A DNA stretch of 54,197 nucleotides, taken from Mycolicibacterium chubuense. GTDB lineage: Bacteria; Actinomycetota; Actinomycetes; Mycobacteriales; Mycobacteriaceae. The stretch spans positions 1 to 54,197 of the forward strand of contig NZ_JYNX01000012.1 of assembly GCF_001044255.1 (NCBI RefSeq), in the 5' to 3' direction. The notes under the pieces are model-generated. The model was not told the origin of the DNA. It ran no database searches and worked only from the letters and a program-made list of their open reading frames with translations. The number at the start of each line of letters is the position of its first letter. Within the stretch, counting starts at the first letter, position 1. Below are positions 54,027 through 54,197 of this stretch, one piece after another. The translations under genes and the position numbers were made by a program.

Positions 54027-54197
54027 ATGACGGACCTGTCAGGCCACCGGAGCCGGCACGGCGTCGATTACGACGACCACGGTGTGCGCGACGCCGTGCG
54101 CGCCGGACTGGGTTTCGCGGCGGCGGGTCTGCTGTTCCTGATCACCGCCTCGCTGTGGATGAGCACCTGCACGGGTTCGACGGTCGACGCGCTGGCG
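54027..54197 (+). CDS. Membrane protein, 5' fragment
   Basis: From ATG 54027 an open frame runs 57 codons off the window: MTDLSGHRSRHGVDYDDHGV, then a hydrophobic helix (about residues 28-47, AGLGFAAAGLLFLITASLWM) and a Cys just after it. It is divergent from the Mrr-like gene. In M. tuberculosis the region beyond lat leads to Rv3289c and the sigF genes, so this may be the Rv3289c equivalent; the fragment is too short to be sure. Confidence 0.55.
   Translation, partial: MTDLSGHRSRHGVDYDDHGVRDAVRAGLGFAAAGLLFLITASLWMSTCTGSTVDALA

Overview
The window is high-GC actinobacterial DNA from a Mycobacterium or Mycolicibacterium chromosome. The evidence is conserved mycobacterial gene order (upp-pmmB-pnp-amiB1-amiA1-GGCT-lpdA-glpD2-RluA, then nei-lhr, then pcd-HglS-lrpA-lat), a DesA3/Rv3230c-type desaturase pair, an EspC-like fragment, a hemophore-family protein and many promoters of the TANNNT-N6-start (leaderless) form. 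These assignments rest on recalled family and M. tuberculosis sequence features; no search was run.

Layout. 1-11762: nucleoside salvage and redox block (EspC-like fragment, upp, pmmB, a MarR regulator facing an AbrB-type membrane protein with paired operators, purine nucleoside phosphorylase, two M20 amidohydrolases, gamma-glutamylcyclotransferase, LpdA, GlpD2, pseudouridine synthase). 11763-18294: a mosaic of a secreted proline-rich protein, an SDR, a crotonase-fold protein, a TetR regulator facing the DesA3 desaturase and its reductase, and an AbiEi/DUF559-like gene. Hairpin repeats punctuate this stretch. 18295-23585: nei-lhr DNA repair pair. 23632-48664: an accessory block of about 25 kb placed between lhr and the lysine genes. 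48755-53427: lysine epsilon-catabolism (Pcd, HglS/DUF1338, LrpA, Lat). 53396-end: a membrane-anchored Mrr-type nuclease and the start of a membrane protein.

The accessory block has two notable parts. First, a divergent locus at 26.8-32.7 kb. A three-gene translationally coupled operon (alpha/beta-barrel-like protein, DyP-type peroxidase, GATase/ThuA-like protein) faces two paralogous secreted Gly-rich proteins, a hemophore-family protein and a secreted 20-residue-repeat solenoid. Three promoters here share one architecture, a C-rich/G-rich imperfect palindrome ending in GGGGG, then exactly 24 nt, then TANNNT. This argues for one shared regulator. Second, a compact six-gene cluster on the minus strand (46391 down to 35379): a flavin-halogenase-like enzyme, a single-module KS-AT-DH-KR-ACP polyketide synthase, an ABC exporter pair, a CPA2 antiporter and a TetR regulator. 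Most junctions overlap or nearly abut. It looks like a small, possibly halogenated polyketide pathway with its own export.

Other points of interest are a dispersed hairpin element in three copies, one of which supplies the C-terminus of a gene; an LpdA that keeps both redox cysteines but lacks the His-Glu dyad; and a potassium-channel-like protein with a non-standard filter.
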